From Poecilobothrus nobilitatus (lineage: Eukaryota; Arthropoda; Insecta; Diptera; Dolichopodidae), in contig OX352774.1 in the NCBI GenBank assembly GCA_947095535.1, positions 78,182,416 through 78,246,415 on the forward strand: a stretch of 64,000 nucleotides of DNA, given 5' to 3'. The notes below the pieces were generated by a model. It saw nothing but the letters and a program-made list of their open reading frames with translations, ran no database searches and was not told the DNA's origin. Every line of letters starts with the position of its first letter. The stretch's first letter is position 1. The position numbers and the translations under genes were made by a program. This document shows, piece by piece, positions 24,155 to 36,083 of the stretch.

Positions 24155-24942
24155 GTAACGAAAGGCTTTTAAAACCGCACATTTTTTAAAAGACAATAAA
24201 AATAGTTTAGAATTTATTGTAATTTGTATCGAAAAAATTTTGTAAAAAAACTAGTGGAACTTTTTTCAATTTTAAGGAAACTTTATAATATAACAAATGA
24301 AAAAGCTGTTAACACGTCATGTAAAAACATAATATTTTTGAGAAAAAATTGCACAGGTGTCTAAAGTTACTGGTATTTAAAAATAGTAAAATTTCAATTT
24401 TTGAGCAATAAGATACCACTGGGGAAATACCTACCTTCCCCTATTTTGACCAATAATAGAAGAAGGTATGTACATAAAAATTTTATGAGGTAACTTATAT
24501 TAATTCTGAAAATTTTTTTTCGAGAGACTTTCTTCAAGAGTCTATAGCTAAAAGCATGCCGAATGTATGAACGAATTACGCAAAATTCTGTGAAATTTTG
24601 TTTTAACATAACGGCAAATTTAAATACTATATTGCAAAACATTAAAATTTTTTGATATTCATTTATAAAACTTAAAAAATAGTCCTGTCGGTTAGCATTT
24701 TTAGATTGAAACACATATACACATGTAACACATATAAACATGAAACACATATCCACATTAATAAAAATATATATTTTTACAAATTTGACAGACTGTAGCT
24801 CCATAATGCGTGGGGGTACATAATAAAGTTGCTCGACAACACTAATTTTTTTGAAGATACCGTTCGATAATTAAAATTTCATGCTTCATCGTAAACGGTT
24901 TAGAAGTTTTGTAAACAGATAGACGGCCACTGTCAAACTAAT
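24155..24942 (+). repeat. dispersed repeat family 1, copy A
   Basis: The start (TTTTAAAACCGCACATTTTT then AAAAGACAATAAAAA), the core CATAACGGCAAATTTAAAT (24607-24625), the GTAGCTCCATAATG segment (near 24794) and the end AAACGGTTTAGAAGTTTTGT then AAACAGATAGACGG (near 24893-24926) occur in the same order in the other copies. The 136-codon minus-strand frame across it has no recognisable domain and is probably chance. Confidence 0.75.
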
Positions 24943-24944
24943 AA

Positions 24945-25944
24945 GCAAATATGTTGAGAAATGATAAAAAATAATAAAATGTTTTTATTTACTTTTTATT
25001 TGCAAGACCTTTTTTTTTTTTTGGAAAATAAAACGGAATAATTTTAATATAAAATAGATGAAAATGTAAGTCATTGTAGTATAAAAAAAATTCTGACGTA
25101 TTCAGAACCCAACTTTGTCCTTTATTAAAATTTTAGAATATGCTTCATAATGTTTTATACAAATTAAAATAAGGTACCCCACGAACTAATTTTTCCTTCT
25201 TCAAGCTTCATACTACATAAAAAGTATGTAATGCGAAGAGAGAAAATTTTCTATATTCTTTTTAGAAATTTTAAAATGATCTATGCAAAATTTAGAGCTA
25301 TTTTGAACATTTTTCATTAAGTTATAAGAATGATGTGTTTGTTTGCTAGGAAACAGCGCAAACAAGAAAACATATATTATGTAATTTTCAAATTTCATAT
25401 ATATATAAGCTATCTGAATTATTTCAAAGAGTGGGGTGAGAAACGCTTGAAAAAAAAGCAAATTTTATTTTTAACACTTATTTTATTTTTCTAAGTATTT
25501 AACAAATCAAGTTAGTAAAAAAATTTCGCAACGATTATTCGTAAGATTACACTTTTTATAAGATTTATAAAAACTTTTATTTTATTTTAGCTTTTCTATT
25601 CCTATAAGAAGAATAGGGTATGTAATAAGTATGCAAATAAATAGTATTAGATATCCATATTAATTAAACTTCAGTTTCTTTTTAATCATTATTAACCGTT
25701 GATTACATATAGCTATAGCTTTATATTAAGATTATGAAGCACAAATATTATATTTATGTGCCATCTATTATTTTATACAAGAATTATTTATTTATTTTTT
25801 ATTACGGCTTTGAACCAATGATATTTCAACTGGAAGGCCATGTAACTACTTAAGCCGTAAATCTTTAATCAGATTATTCTCAAAAAATAGCAAAAATTTT
25901 CATATTCATAAAAAAATATGCGTATTTTCATTCTTAAAAATTTA
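24945..25944. other. AT-rich non-coding sequence
   Basis: No gene or element recognised. The 82-codon minus-strand frame at 25213-25461 has no motif known to me. Confidence 0.6.
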
Positions 25945-25954
25945 ACTAGAAAAA

Positions 25955-26141
25955 GGGTGTCTCAGTGACTGAATAATTAAGTATATAACTTACTGTATAC
26001 ACTAACTAAGAAAGTGCGGTTTCAAATCTCACACGAATCGTAATGATTTTTGCTTAATTCTCCCATATTTGAAGTTGGACTATGCACCTAAAATCCAGTG
26101 CTTACTGATTGCATTAGCTCAACCTTCATCAATAAAAAATA
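25955..26141 (+). mobile_element. old tRNA-derived SINE related to family S
   Basis: The head GTGTCTCAGTGACTGAATAA aligns loosely with the family S head. The B box reads GGTTTCAAATCTC (about 26019-26031), followed by CACACGAATCGTAATGA, matching CACACACATCGTAAGAG of family S. The 3' body (GAAGTTGGACTATGCACC) differs from family S, and the tail is A-rich. A weak duplication (ACTAGAAAAA / AATAGAAAAA) may flank it. The copy is old and its promoter boxes are worn. Confidence 0.7.
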
Positions 26142-26151
26142 AATAGAAAAA

Positions 26152-28187
26152 CAAACACACAATAAATCAAGTTCAAATGTACTATTTATAATAGTAGTTC
26201 GTATTTTAAGCAAATTTTTAATGTCAAAGTGTTTTATAAACCTTAAAATACTTGTACATATCATTTAACAATTCACTTTCTTGTAAAATTTGTCACTTAT
26301 TTGAGAACAAAGTGTAATATTATATCAAACGGATACAGGTGAAATATTTAAAAATGACTGAAACTCAATTAGACCACCATGAAATAAAAAACAAAAAAAA
26401 AATTGTTTTTGAAAATTAAAAAAAAAAAAAAACGAAAACAAATCACTTCAATGTTCAATCACCTGAAAATATTTAAACTTTATTTTTATTGCGCGACCAT
26501 CGATGCATCAAGAATTTTTTTTTTTTTGTAGTCTATGAGTAAAATGGTTTTTTTTTTTTCTATCAACTATAAAAAAAAAAAAAAAAACAAATTAATGCAA
26601 TTCAATTTTCTGGTTATTAAATTTTTTATGTTTTAGTTTAAAAATTTCTTTTCATTGTATTCATAGTTATAACAGGTAATAACACTATACACACTATAGA
26701 CTATAAAAATTCCATGAAAAACAAAAAAAAAAAATTTTTTTCACGTTTTCACCTGTTTTAAAATTTATTACATTTTTGGACTCGGCAAAAAAAAAAAAAA
26801 AACTTGTTAAATCTTAATTAAAACGACATGAAACCTTGTATATATGTATGTATTTATATGCATAAAAAAACAAAACAAACAAATAAAAATCAGGTTACGC
26901 AAAGTAAGGGGAAATAAAAAACTTGATTAAAAAAAAAAAAAAAAAAATTTGCAACCTTTTATTAGTTAACTGCATTATAAAACTTTGATATCAGGTGTAT
27001 TTGAAAATTTCAATGCAACTAACATTCTAATTGCATGTTCATTCCATTCAGTCAATTTTTTTTTTTTTTTTGTTTATTCTTTTAGGCTGCACCCATCGGC
27101 CTGAATATTTTACCATTTTATAGATAATTTGTATTAGTTTTTCTTCTTCCCGTTTGGTTTTTTTTTTTTTTTTTTTGTTTCAAATATTTTTTATAATAAA
27201 TTTTAATTTTTGAAAATATTTAGTAAATTTATAGCTTTTGAATGGGTTTTTTTATAATGTAAAAAAAATTAGTTAGTTTTTTTTTTTTCTCCCTCAAAGC
27301 TAGTTTTAATTTCTGGGTATATATTAAAAAATTCCTCTTATAGGGGAACATGCTATAAGGTAAGTCGTAATTTTTTAAATTGAATTTAAATTTAAAGTAA
27401 AAAAAAAAAAAAAAATGGCAATATTTTTGTAATATCACAAATAATAAATGTAATTTTGGTTAGAAAAGGTGATGTTAATAGTGTTTAATTTTATATTAAT
27501 AGATTCGAATTCGAAAAACTGTTTATATATTGTAGAAAAATGTTGTTTAAAAGAAAACCGTTTCTTTCTTTTTATTTATGGTTTTTTTTTTTTTCTAGGA
27601 GTTTTAAAATGTTATAATGATACTTTTTTATTTTTAATTGTCCGTACAGTAAAGATATAAAAGTATAATAAAATGGTTTTTTCTTAAAATTTATTTATTT
27701 ATTTTTTATATGTTATATTTTTTATTTAACACCTTTATTAGTGAAAATTTACTTAATTACAACAATAAAAAGCATTTCTATCATTCAAAGTTTTATTCTT
27801 ATGTATAATTTTTTTTTTTTATATTCTAAATCTAAAATTACTCAAAACTTTTTGATACATTTAAAATATAAATAAAATTTTATAAAAGTTGAAAACCACT
27901 TATCCAACATTCAAAATTAATTATTATTACTTATAAGGGTTAAAATCACAAAAATTTCTTACGTAATTGAAATTACCTTGAATTTCTTATATTACTCTTG
28001 TATGAGATTGAGTTCATTTGTGAAACTTTTATTGTTTTTTATACAATATTATGTCACAATTAAATGATTAAATGATTTCTTGTTCTAATCAAGAATTATT
28101 TACCTCATACTTTTTTTTTTATCTTCTGCTTCTCTCTTCTTCTCTTAAACAAGGGCTTCTAGAAATCCTCTACATATATTTTCTGTC
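26152..28187. other. AT-rich non-coding sequence
   Basis: No gene seen. Poly-A and poly-T runs of 10-22 bases are very frequent between 26390 and 27600. The short open frames here are built on those runs. Confidence 0.65.
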
Positions 28188-28637
28188 TTGAGTTATAATT
28201 TTAATTTCTTCCTGAGACTTGCTATTTTTTTTTATTTAACTCTGGATGTATCTGCTTCAATTTACTTTAGGTTTTCTCATGTTTCTTCGTACCTTGGCGG
28301 TTCTAGCCCAGTACCTCATGGTCCAATTGAAATTGTTGGGATTTTGAGGATATATGAACAATCCATCTCGATTTTCTTCATGAAATTTGTTTTTAAATCG
28401 ATTCTTGACAGATTTATACACATAATTTTTCTTTTATTATGCTTCTTGGTCAGAATATTCGACATTTTATTTCTTAAAGATTTGTTGGTAAAGATCTGCA
28501 ATTTTTGTAAATTAGTTTCGAGTTATCACGCAGGCTTAACTTCCATACAGATCAGCAGATCAGATTTTATGCTTGTGTTAGATATTTTTATTTTAGTGCC
28601 GCCAGGCTATGTGCATCGTTTTCCAGGTTGTGCATAA
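28188..28637 (+). other. longest open frame in the window, no ATG, origin unknown
   Basis: A 149-codon stretch is free of stops on the plus strand, and an overlapping antisense frame of 61 codons is also open. It opens on TTG, with the first in-frame methionine near residue 64. The composition is less extreme than the neighbours, with a YLGGSSPVPHGPIEIVG segment and a VPPGYVHRFPGC end. Base composition is visibly richer in G+C than the flanks. I recognise no domain. It could be a worn fragment of a mobile-element ORF in either orientation or simply a chance opening. Confidence 0.25.
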
Positions 28638-31290
28638 TTTTGAGAAAACACTTTAAATAATAGTTAATACTACTGAGAAGAAAAATGGTTTTACAAAAAC
28701 GAATTTAAAGTTTTAAAATGATCCGAATGCATTTGGATTTTTTGCTATAGTATAATACCAATACTTACAATTAAAAATAAGATTGATTTTGTTTCAATTA
28801 TTCCGTATTTAATATTTCGGTATTAGAGAAAAAAATTTTGGTATTAGAGAAAATGTTTTGTAACAAAAAATGTTTCAAGTCACAGAGTCTTTACAACTGG
28901 ATCAGCAAACCAATTTTTTCAATTCCAACGAATCAATTTAGTGAACAATACAACTTATTGGATCGAATATGAATTGAATCATAATATCCAATAGTGTGTA
29001 ACAGTTAAAAAAGTTTCACAAAATAATTCCTTAAATCCCAAAAATAATTTAACCCTAAATAATTTTTTTTTTTTTTTATTCTTAAAAATACTTCAAAAGA
29101 GTCAAATTAAATCATTATTCAACTTTTTTTGAATAGAAAAGTTTAAAAAGTCTAAAATAATGGTTTGAAATTACAAAATAGACTTTTTACAGTCAAAATA
29201 TTAAAAAATCGCAATATAATTTCTATTTAAAACTAATTTAAAAACATTTAATTAACAGATACAATATAATTTCTACCACCTACCTTTAATATTCTTTTAA
29301 AATTACCTTCATTTATTTATATATATATATATTTTTTTTTAATCAAAATATTACTTTTAAATAATAAAACCAAATTTTTTTTTTTCCTTTTTACGCAATT
29401 TATTTTTATATATTCATTTTTGATTTTTAAAAGGAACCTCTGAAACAACAACATAAACGCTAATGTTAACCAAATTAAAACTTTACCATAATCTACATAG
29501 AGAGAATGTAATAAAGTTAAAACATCAAAACTAAACAAAAAAAAAAATTTTTTTTTGCTGATCCTATTTTTGCCATCGTATTTCTAAAATTAAATTAACC
29601 TTAATAATATATTATAAAGCACATCACTACCATTTTGTTTGTCATTTTACATAATTTATTTTTCAAACATTTTATTTGACCTATTTCTTTCTTGTTTTTG
29701 CTTAGTTTATCCTTATTTTTATTCCTAAATCCTAATTCTATTACTCTTACTTTTCGACTAACTGTTTATTTAAAATCCTTTACCTTGTAATTGCCCTAAA
29801 AAAAAAAAAATCAAAAAGGGTCTTTAAATTTTATATATATACATATTATAGTTTCGTATCTTATTTGATACACCTAGAGTGAAAAAGAAAAATAATTTTT
29901 GAAAAATTTTTAACATCCTAGATTAAGTTTCGGGGGATCTTTTTTTTTGTTTTTCTAATTTTCTTTTTTTTTTTTTTTTTTTTTTTTCTTTAATCCTGTA
30001 CATAACAATGTAATTATTACTGATTTTTTTTTTTTAACACCAGCACCTTTTTACCTTTTTCACGTTTTCTGTTTTTGTTTTCCCTAATTTTAATCCTTTT
30101 TTATTTTCACCTCACTATTTTATATTTTTTTCTCTTTCTAATTCTTTTACTTTGTATCTTTTTTTTTTTTGATTTTTAAATTACTTCCAAAATTATGTCC
30201 TTGAGTTTAATTTCATATTATGTCAGCGAAATTTTCATTTTTAACAGAAAAAACAAAATGAAAAATATATATTTTGTTTATTGTTTTTTTTTTTTTGGTA
30301 TTTTATTCACCTTTTAAAAATTTTGTTTTTCACCATCACCTCATCACCTTGGAAATACAAAAAAAGAAAAGAAAAAAAAAAAAAAACTCATGTATAAAAA
30401 CCATAAACGAATTAAAATTAAAGTTTGAAAAGTCTAAAAGTAGATGTAGGTGTGTACTTGATAACTTGGTTGGTTAGAAAATATATTGTATAGAATTGAA
30501 ATGAGTAAAGTAAAATGTATCTAAAAATGTATCTATAGATATAAATAAACCAAATAAAAACAGGAAGTTATTTAATCTCTTGATTATAAATATCATAGTT
30601 ACTTAAAAATTGTTTGTTGTTGTTGTTGTTTTTATTTTTATTTTTTTTTTTTTGTACTTTTGTAATAAGAATTAAATTGTGAGCTGTCTTTTTAATTATA
30701 TAAAAAAAAATAAGAAACATTTTTATAACATTAAATTGTGACATGTATTATACTCATTAAGACATCGGGTAAATCGTTGGTAGTTTAAATTTTTTGAGAG
30801 AAAAAAAAGTTGAGTAAAAAATTACTTAAAATGTACGAACCTATATATTATATAGTTTATAAACAGAAGTAATCTGTATATGTAATTTCATATGTATACA
30901 CTGTAGGCATTAAAAACGTATTAAGTTGTAGGCATTAAGTTGGTTTATACATCATATCCACCTAACAATGAATATAGCTTAAATGCTTGTGCTAGCATAA
31001 TTTGTAGGATTTTTTTACATTAACTCGACCTGTTCAAGATATGTAAAAAAATTATTTTTATTAATTCGTGTAAATGTTATAATTTCCATATTTTTAATTT
31101 ATTTTTTGTTACTTGTTTTTTATTTTTAATTTGTAAGTTGATTTAGTAATAACCATAGCAACTATTTTATACATTTTTACTAATGCTTGGTCCTAAGCAT
31201 TTCCACTAACGAATTTCCTCTCCTTAAAGTAATCATCCGCATCTTTTTCTTTGTTTGAATATGATACTATTCGTCGTGAAATTTGGTGAT
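28638..31290. other. AT-rich non-coding sequence
   Basis: No gene found. Long T runs occur at 29058-29078, 29942-29989 and 30640-30652. A TTG trinucleotide repeat is at 30615-30630. Confidence 0.65.
30615..30630. repeat. (TTG)n microsatellite
   Basis: Five TGT/TTG units in tandem, followed by T-rich sequence. Confidence 0.8.
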
Positions 31291-31299
31291 TTGCATTCG

Positions 31300-31395
31300 A
31301 CACTCGGTTATATGCAAAAAAAAAAATAACAGAATGGAGACTTCTCGCGTGCGAGAAATGTGGGAGTTATTATTAAGTATTATAAAGCAAAGTAA
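31300..31395. repeat. dispersed repeat family 4, copy 1
   Basis: The text GGTTATATGCAAAAAAAAAA, then AGAATGGAGACTTCTCGCG and TGCGAGAAATGTGGGAG, aligns with 41490-41590 (GATTATATACAAAAAAAAAA, AGAAATGGTGACTTCCTGCG, TGCGATCAGGGAGGGG). The shared part is about 90 bp and GC-richer than its surroundings. The element type is not recognised. Confidence 0.55.
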
Positions 31396-32480
31396 AATAA
31401 GAAAAATATAACGGGAATACTTTTATATATAATAATATCATAAAATTTACGTTTTAGTCAAGAAATCAAAGTTTTAGTTTTAGGGAACCGTTTTGTCACA
31501 TTTTGATGAAAAACAAGTAATGTACTAATTCAAAGTGAACTGAAATTTCATCTAAAATGGTTAGGGTCACAAGATATATCGAAATTGTTCGCGTATAGTT
31601 TTTAATCAAACATTTTTTTATCCACAATTCTCTTTTATATTAAATCTATTGCTTAACATCTATATTAATAAACACATTATGTACTTTATAAGCGTGATCC
31701 TAATATGATTAACCGCAATTATTTACCTTTTTAAGTTAAAAAAAAAAAAAGTACACACATTTTTTTGCAAACAACTGTACATAATACTCATAATATATAC
31801 ATGTATGATGAATATGAGTTAAATTTAAACACACGTGTAATACAGATTTAATTTATATCGTTTGTGATATTTTATCCTGTTTATGTTATAGTAAAGTATA
31901 TATTATTGTACTTATAAAATTTTCTTCTTACCAGTTTTTATTTTTTTTTTTGTTTTTCTTTTTTGTATGAGTTTTGAACTTTTTATTTCCGTTCATTTTT
32001 TTTTTTTTCTTTTTTCTTTTACATTTTAGATTTTAAGGGTAATGATGAGGGACTGAGAAATGTAATCCGAATGTGAATATTATTTTTTATTTAATATATA
32101 AATATATATATATATATATTTTGGTTTCAAAGTAATAAAGATTAAAATTAAGCAGCTTCTAGGATTTTTTTTAAAAGGGTATATAATATTGTATTTAGAT
32201 ATCTTTTCTTGGAAAATGACGCAATTTAATATTACAAAAGTTTTGTAATATAATTTTTTTTTTTTTTTTGTTATTGAAACACTTAAATTTAAGGAAATTA
32301 CTTAAAAAAAAAATGTGTGTTTTTAAGATTTTTTTTTTGTATTAATTCTAAAATCCAATCCTTTATTCAGATGAATTTTTATATAAAGATTTCTTAAATC
32401 ATTTGTGGTCAAGATTTAAAGTTGTTATTATCCATTTTCTTTTTAACACATTTTCTAAAAAAATTTTGAAAAAAAATTTT
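31396..32480. other. AT-rich non-coding sequence
   Basis: No gene seen. An AT dinucleotide repeat lies at 32101-32119, and T runs are dense at 31940-32020 and 32250-32270. Confidence 0.65.
32101..32119. repeat. (AT)n microsatellite
   Basis: About nine AT repeats in a longer AT-only stretch. Confidence 0.8.
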
Positions 32481-33290
32481 TTTGTCCATCCGTCCTTCTG
32501 TTTACAAAACTTCTACACCGTTAAAGATAAAGAAAAAAATTTCAACCATTGGTAGATCTCATAAAAAAATTAATGTTGCAGAACAACTTTTTCATGCAGC
32601 CCCATCCATATTACGGAGCTGCAGACCCTCCAACTTTGAAAAGTCCCTATCATCCCTATTTTCAAATGAATATACCTAATGCTCTACTTAACATTTTTTA
32701 AATATGAAAACGCCATTTGTCAGCAATTTTTTTTTACCTTTGTAATCACCTAAAATCAATATCAAAATTATACAATTTTTTTAAATTTTGTATTTAAATT
32801 TCCCGTTATGTGGAAGCCAAATTTTACATTATTTTTTTACCTTCATAACTACGACACGCTTTAAGATAGGGACTTGTAATTTTGAGATAAGAAAGAACTT
32901 TTAGAATTAGTATAAGTTTTCTCAGAAATTTTTTTTTAGACCGCCCCCTGTTTATGAGGTAATAGGGCTCGAAAATTGAAAATTTGTTATTTTTAAAGAT
33001 TTCTAACTTAGGAATCTGTACAAACTTTTCTTCGGTAAGACATAGAAATTAAAGCTCTAGTAATATATTTTTGTGTGAGTTAACGGTTTCTTTAGTTGTA
33101 TAAGGTTGCAGAGTTACAACCCCTCAAAATTGCAAAAAATTCCTATTTTCACATTTTCTTATTAACTATATGAAATTTTCAAATTTTGGTGCAAGTCACA
33201 ATTCTAAACAGTTTGTATTATCATTGGTAAATGTGCGCTTTTATTATTAAAACCATTGGTTTACATTCTGTCTTGTTTTCTTTATCTTTA
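32481..33290 (-). repeat. dispersed repeat family 1, copy B
   Basis: In reverse orientation to copy A, this begins with GTCCATCCGTCCTTCTGTTT and ACAAAACTTCTACACCGTT, the complement of the family 1 right end, and ends with AAATGTGCGCTTTT, the complement of the left end. Between lie TTACGGAGCTGCAG (near 32611), the core complement TATTTAAATTTCCCGTTATG (32791-32810) and GCCCCCTGTTTATGAGG (near 32943). The 65-codon frame at 32482-32679 is part of this repeat. Confidence 0.8.
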
Positions 33291-33299
33291 CAAAATGAA

Positions 33300-35080
33300 A
33301 TAGTTCAAAGTAATTTATATATTATAAAAAAAAAGGATTTGAGTAAAATTATGTTGCATATCTATTCACCAAGGTTAGAAGAATGATATATAGAATAAGT
33401 AAAGGTTAGCTTAAAAACTTTCAAAAGAAAAACTGGGTTAATATGTTTAGATTTTTAGAACCAAAATAAATATTAGAAAATATAGTTCAAATAATTCTAA
33501 TCGAATTGTTATAAAAGCTTTTAAATTAATTTTCATTTTTTTTGTTTTTTTACAAGGAGACATTTTTTAGTACTCTAACTCATATATCCTTTCTTGATTT
33601 AATTTCAAACCGTTATTTTGAACTAAATTTCTTATCTCTATACCAACAACAAATAAATCTTTTGAGATTCTACTATATTATTTCAGCTAAAATTATATTT
33701 TAATACTATATACTATTATGTAATATAAAACTAAATAGAAGGTGAATTTTTATTTGAAAAAAAAAAAAAATAGAAAGGAGATAGAATTTATTATCAAAGA
33801 TATAAAACACAGGAAAAAAACAAAAAAAAAAAAGATTAGATCATGCGTTGAAAATATTTAATAATAGATTGATATTTCTTTTATCTATGATTATTAAAAA
33901 CTTCTTATGTCATTCACTGAACAGTAAAATTATAAAATTAACGAATACAATATAATGTGAGTATCAAAAGGTATAAAAATAAATTTCACACTTGTGTTTT
34001 GAAGAATACAATTACCAAATCTGTAATAAATGAAAAACATTTTTCATCATCTTAAATTATAGACTAGAGAATAATAATATATTGTCACTCATACATTGAA
34101 AATGTAATGAGATATTTTATTTTAAATAGAAGAAAAAGAAAAATATTTACAAGGTACGTACATTATCCTTGTAATTTAAAATTGTCATAATAAAATCCTT
34201 AACAGTTTTTAATTTTCTTATTTTCTCATTTTATAAATCTCTTGATGTGTTGGGTTTTTAATTTCACTTAAAAAATCTTAATATTATTAAATATTTTTAC
34301 TTTTTCCTCTATTTTAATAAAAAAAAAAAAAAATTGCATACTTTTGGGAGTGAGTATTAAATATTTTTCTTTAATGTCGATCAATTTTTTAATTAAATAA
34401 AATTTTAAATTTTGGAGAAAAAATATATTATAATATGATAAAAGATTTTTGAGAATTTAATATGTAATTAAAGAAGGAAACACAAATATTTGATAAAAAT
34501 AGATTGTGCTATCTATTAGTTTGATTCCTGATTAACTGATATGAAAACTATTCAAAAGAGAATTTAAAAGATTGTATAAACTGCCTATAACATTTATTAA
34601 CTAAATCTATATTAAAAACAAATTAAGCTAATAAAAATAGTTTCTAATAAGTTTTATTTAATAAGTTTGAAAAAATACATTTTTATTAAAATATGATGGT
34701 TCTTATTTTGTTATTCGTTTTGGTTTTTTTTTCATATGTTCTAATTAAGGTAATTTATCTTCGGGCAGTAGTTAACTATTTTTAATTATTTTCTTAGATC
34801 TTTAGGACACTTTAATCCCTTTGTTCACCTATTTAAAAACACAGTTTAAGATATATAATGGAAATTTACTTCCATTTCATTACGAAGATGCGGCTTCGCA
34901 AAGTTGGAAAAAATTATATTTTCCAAGATTATTATCTTAGGTTCTGTTTAAAGGTTTTTTTTTTAATTTAAAACCTCCAAACGACAGAACACTTTTTTAA
35001 ATTTATAATTCAAATGAAATCAAATCAAACTAAATCAAATCTAGTAGTTTTATAAATTTAATTTTTTTAAATTTCGCGTG
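33300..35080. other. AT-rich non-coding sequence
   Basis: No gene or named element. A short AAATCAAAT-type repetition occurs near 35010-35042. Confidence 0.65.
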
Positions 35081-35084
35081 GCAA

Positions 35085-35810
35085 AATCACGTATCTCAAA
35101 ACCTTTCGTTTTCAAGATATTTTTTAAAAAATCTCACGGAAAAGTATAAATGGAAAAAAAATAAAGAATTACCTATTGGCAGCTATAGTGTTTTCGTTAA
35201 AAAAAAATGTCAAATAGTCAAAAAAGTTTAAAAATAATATGGAACTAGAAAGAATTTTAGAGTTAAAAAAATAGAACTAGAATTAAAATTCGATCATAGT
35301 ATATCTGTTTAAAAATATTTTTGCCCTTAAATCCAAAAATATGCACTTCGGTCAAATATGCTCGGTGCATTGGGCGACACGAGATTTAAAACGCGAGATT
35401 TTAACACATGGGATTTTGAAAAGCCAAGTTGTTACCAGAGAAAAAACTTTTGTATCTCCACATGTTTAAGAAGTTTTAAGAGTTAAAATTTAAAATATTT
35501 TGAGACAATTAACTTTTAAATTAGCTATTTTTAGGCTATAACTTTAGTATACCATGTACAAATTGTTTTAAAGTTAAAGGTAAAAATTTAAACTTCAACA
35601 TTATTATTACTTGTGTTAAAAGTTTTCTTAATTATATAGGATTTTCTTAAAGTTAAAGAAAGTGAACTTTGATTTGTCATATTTTTTTTCTCACATGTGA
35701 AATTCTAAAAAAATTTACAAATTTTGGTGCAAGTCAGAATATTCTAAAGTGATTTTATTGTCTTTTAAAAAATATCGGTCTTTAAACCAATATTCATATT
35801 TATTACATAC
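35085..35810 (-). repeat. dispersed repeat family 1, diverged copy C1
   Basis: The right part (TTTGGTGCAAGTCAGAAT, then TTTTATTGTCTTTTAAAAAA, then GGTCTTTAAACCAA near 35720-35791) matches the left-end complement of copies B and C2. The rest is only loosely similar (GTATCTCAAAACC, GTATCTCCACATG). I treat it as an older, partial copy just upstream of C2. Confidence 0.5.
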
Positions 35811-36083
35811 CACATTACATACCAGTCATTTCCTAGCAAAAAAAATATATGATCCTTGATCCTGTCGTTTTGAGTTTTTCCAGAAATGTTCAGTTTCATC
35901 AATTATTTTCGATATCCATTGAAATTCTTCAAAAATTAATTTTATTAGGCGTTAACCGAAAATAGGTTAGGCTGTCTTTACATTTTTGTTTATCCGATGG
36001 AAGGTGGTGGGAAGGTGCGAATCTTCTAAAACACTGCCTTTACTAGTGCCAGATAATTTTTATTTTAGTTATATTGAATAAGC

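Noticed and set aside
24394..24804. 136-codon minus-strand open frame
   Set aside because: It lies within dispersed repeat family 1, and the other copies do not keep the frame. No domain is seen.
29942..29989. Very long T run as a transcription terminator or tail of an element
   Set aside because: T runs of this kind are everywhere in the window. No element or transcript end could be tied to this one.
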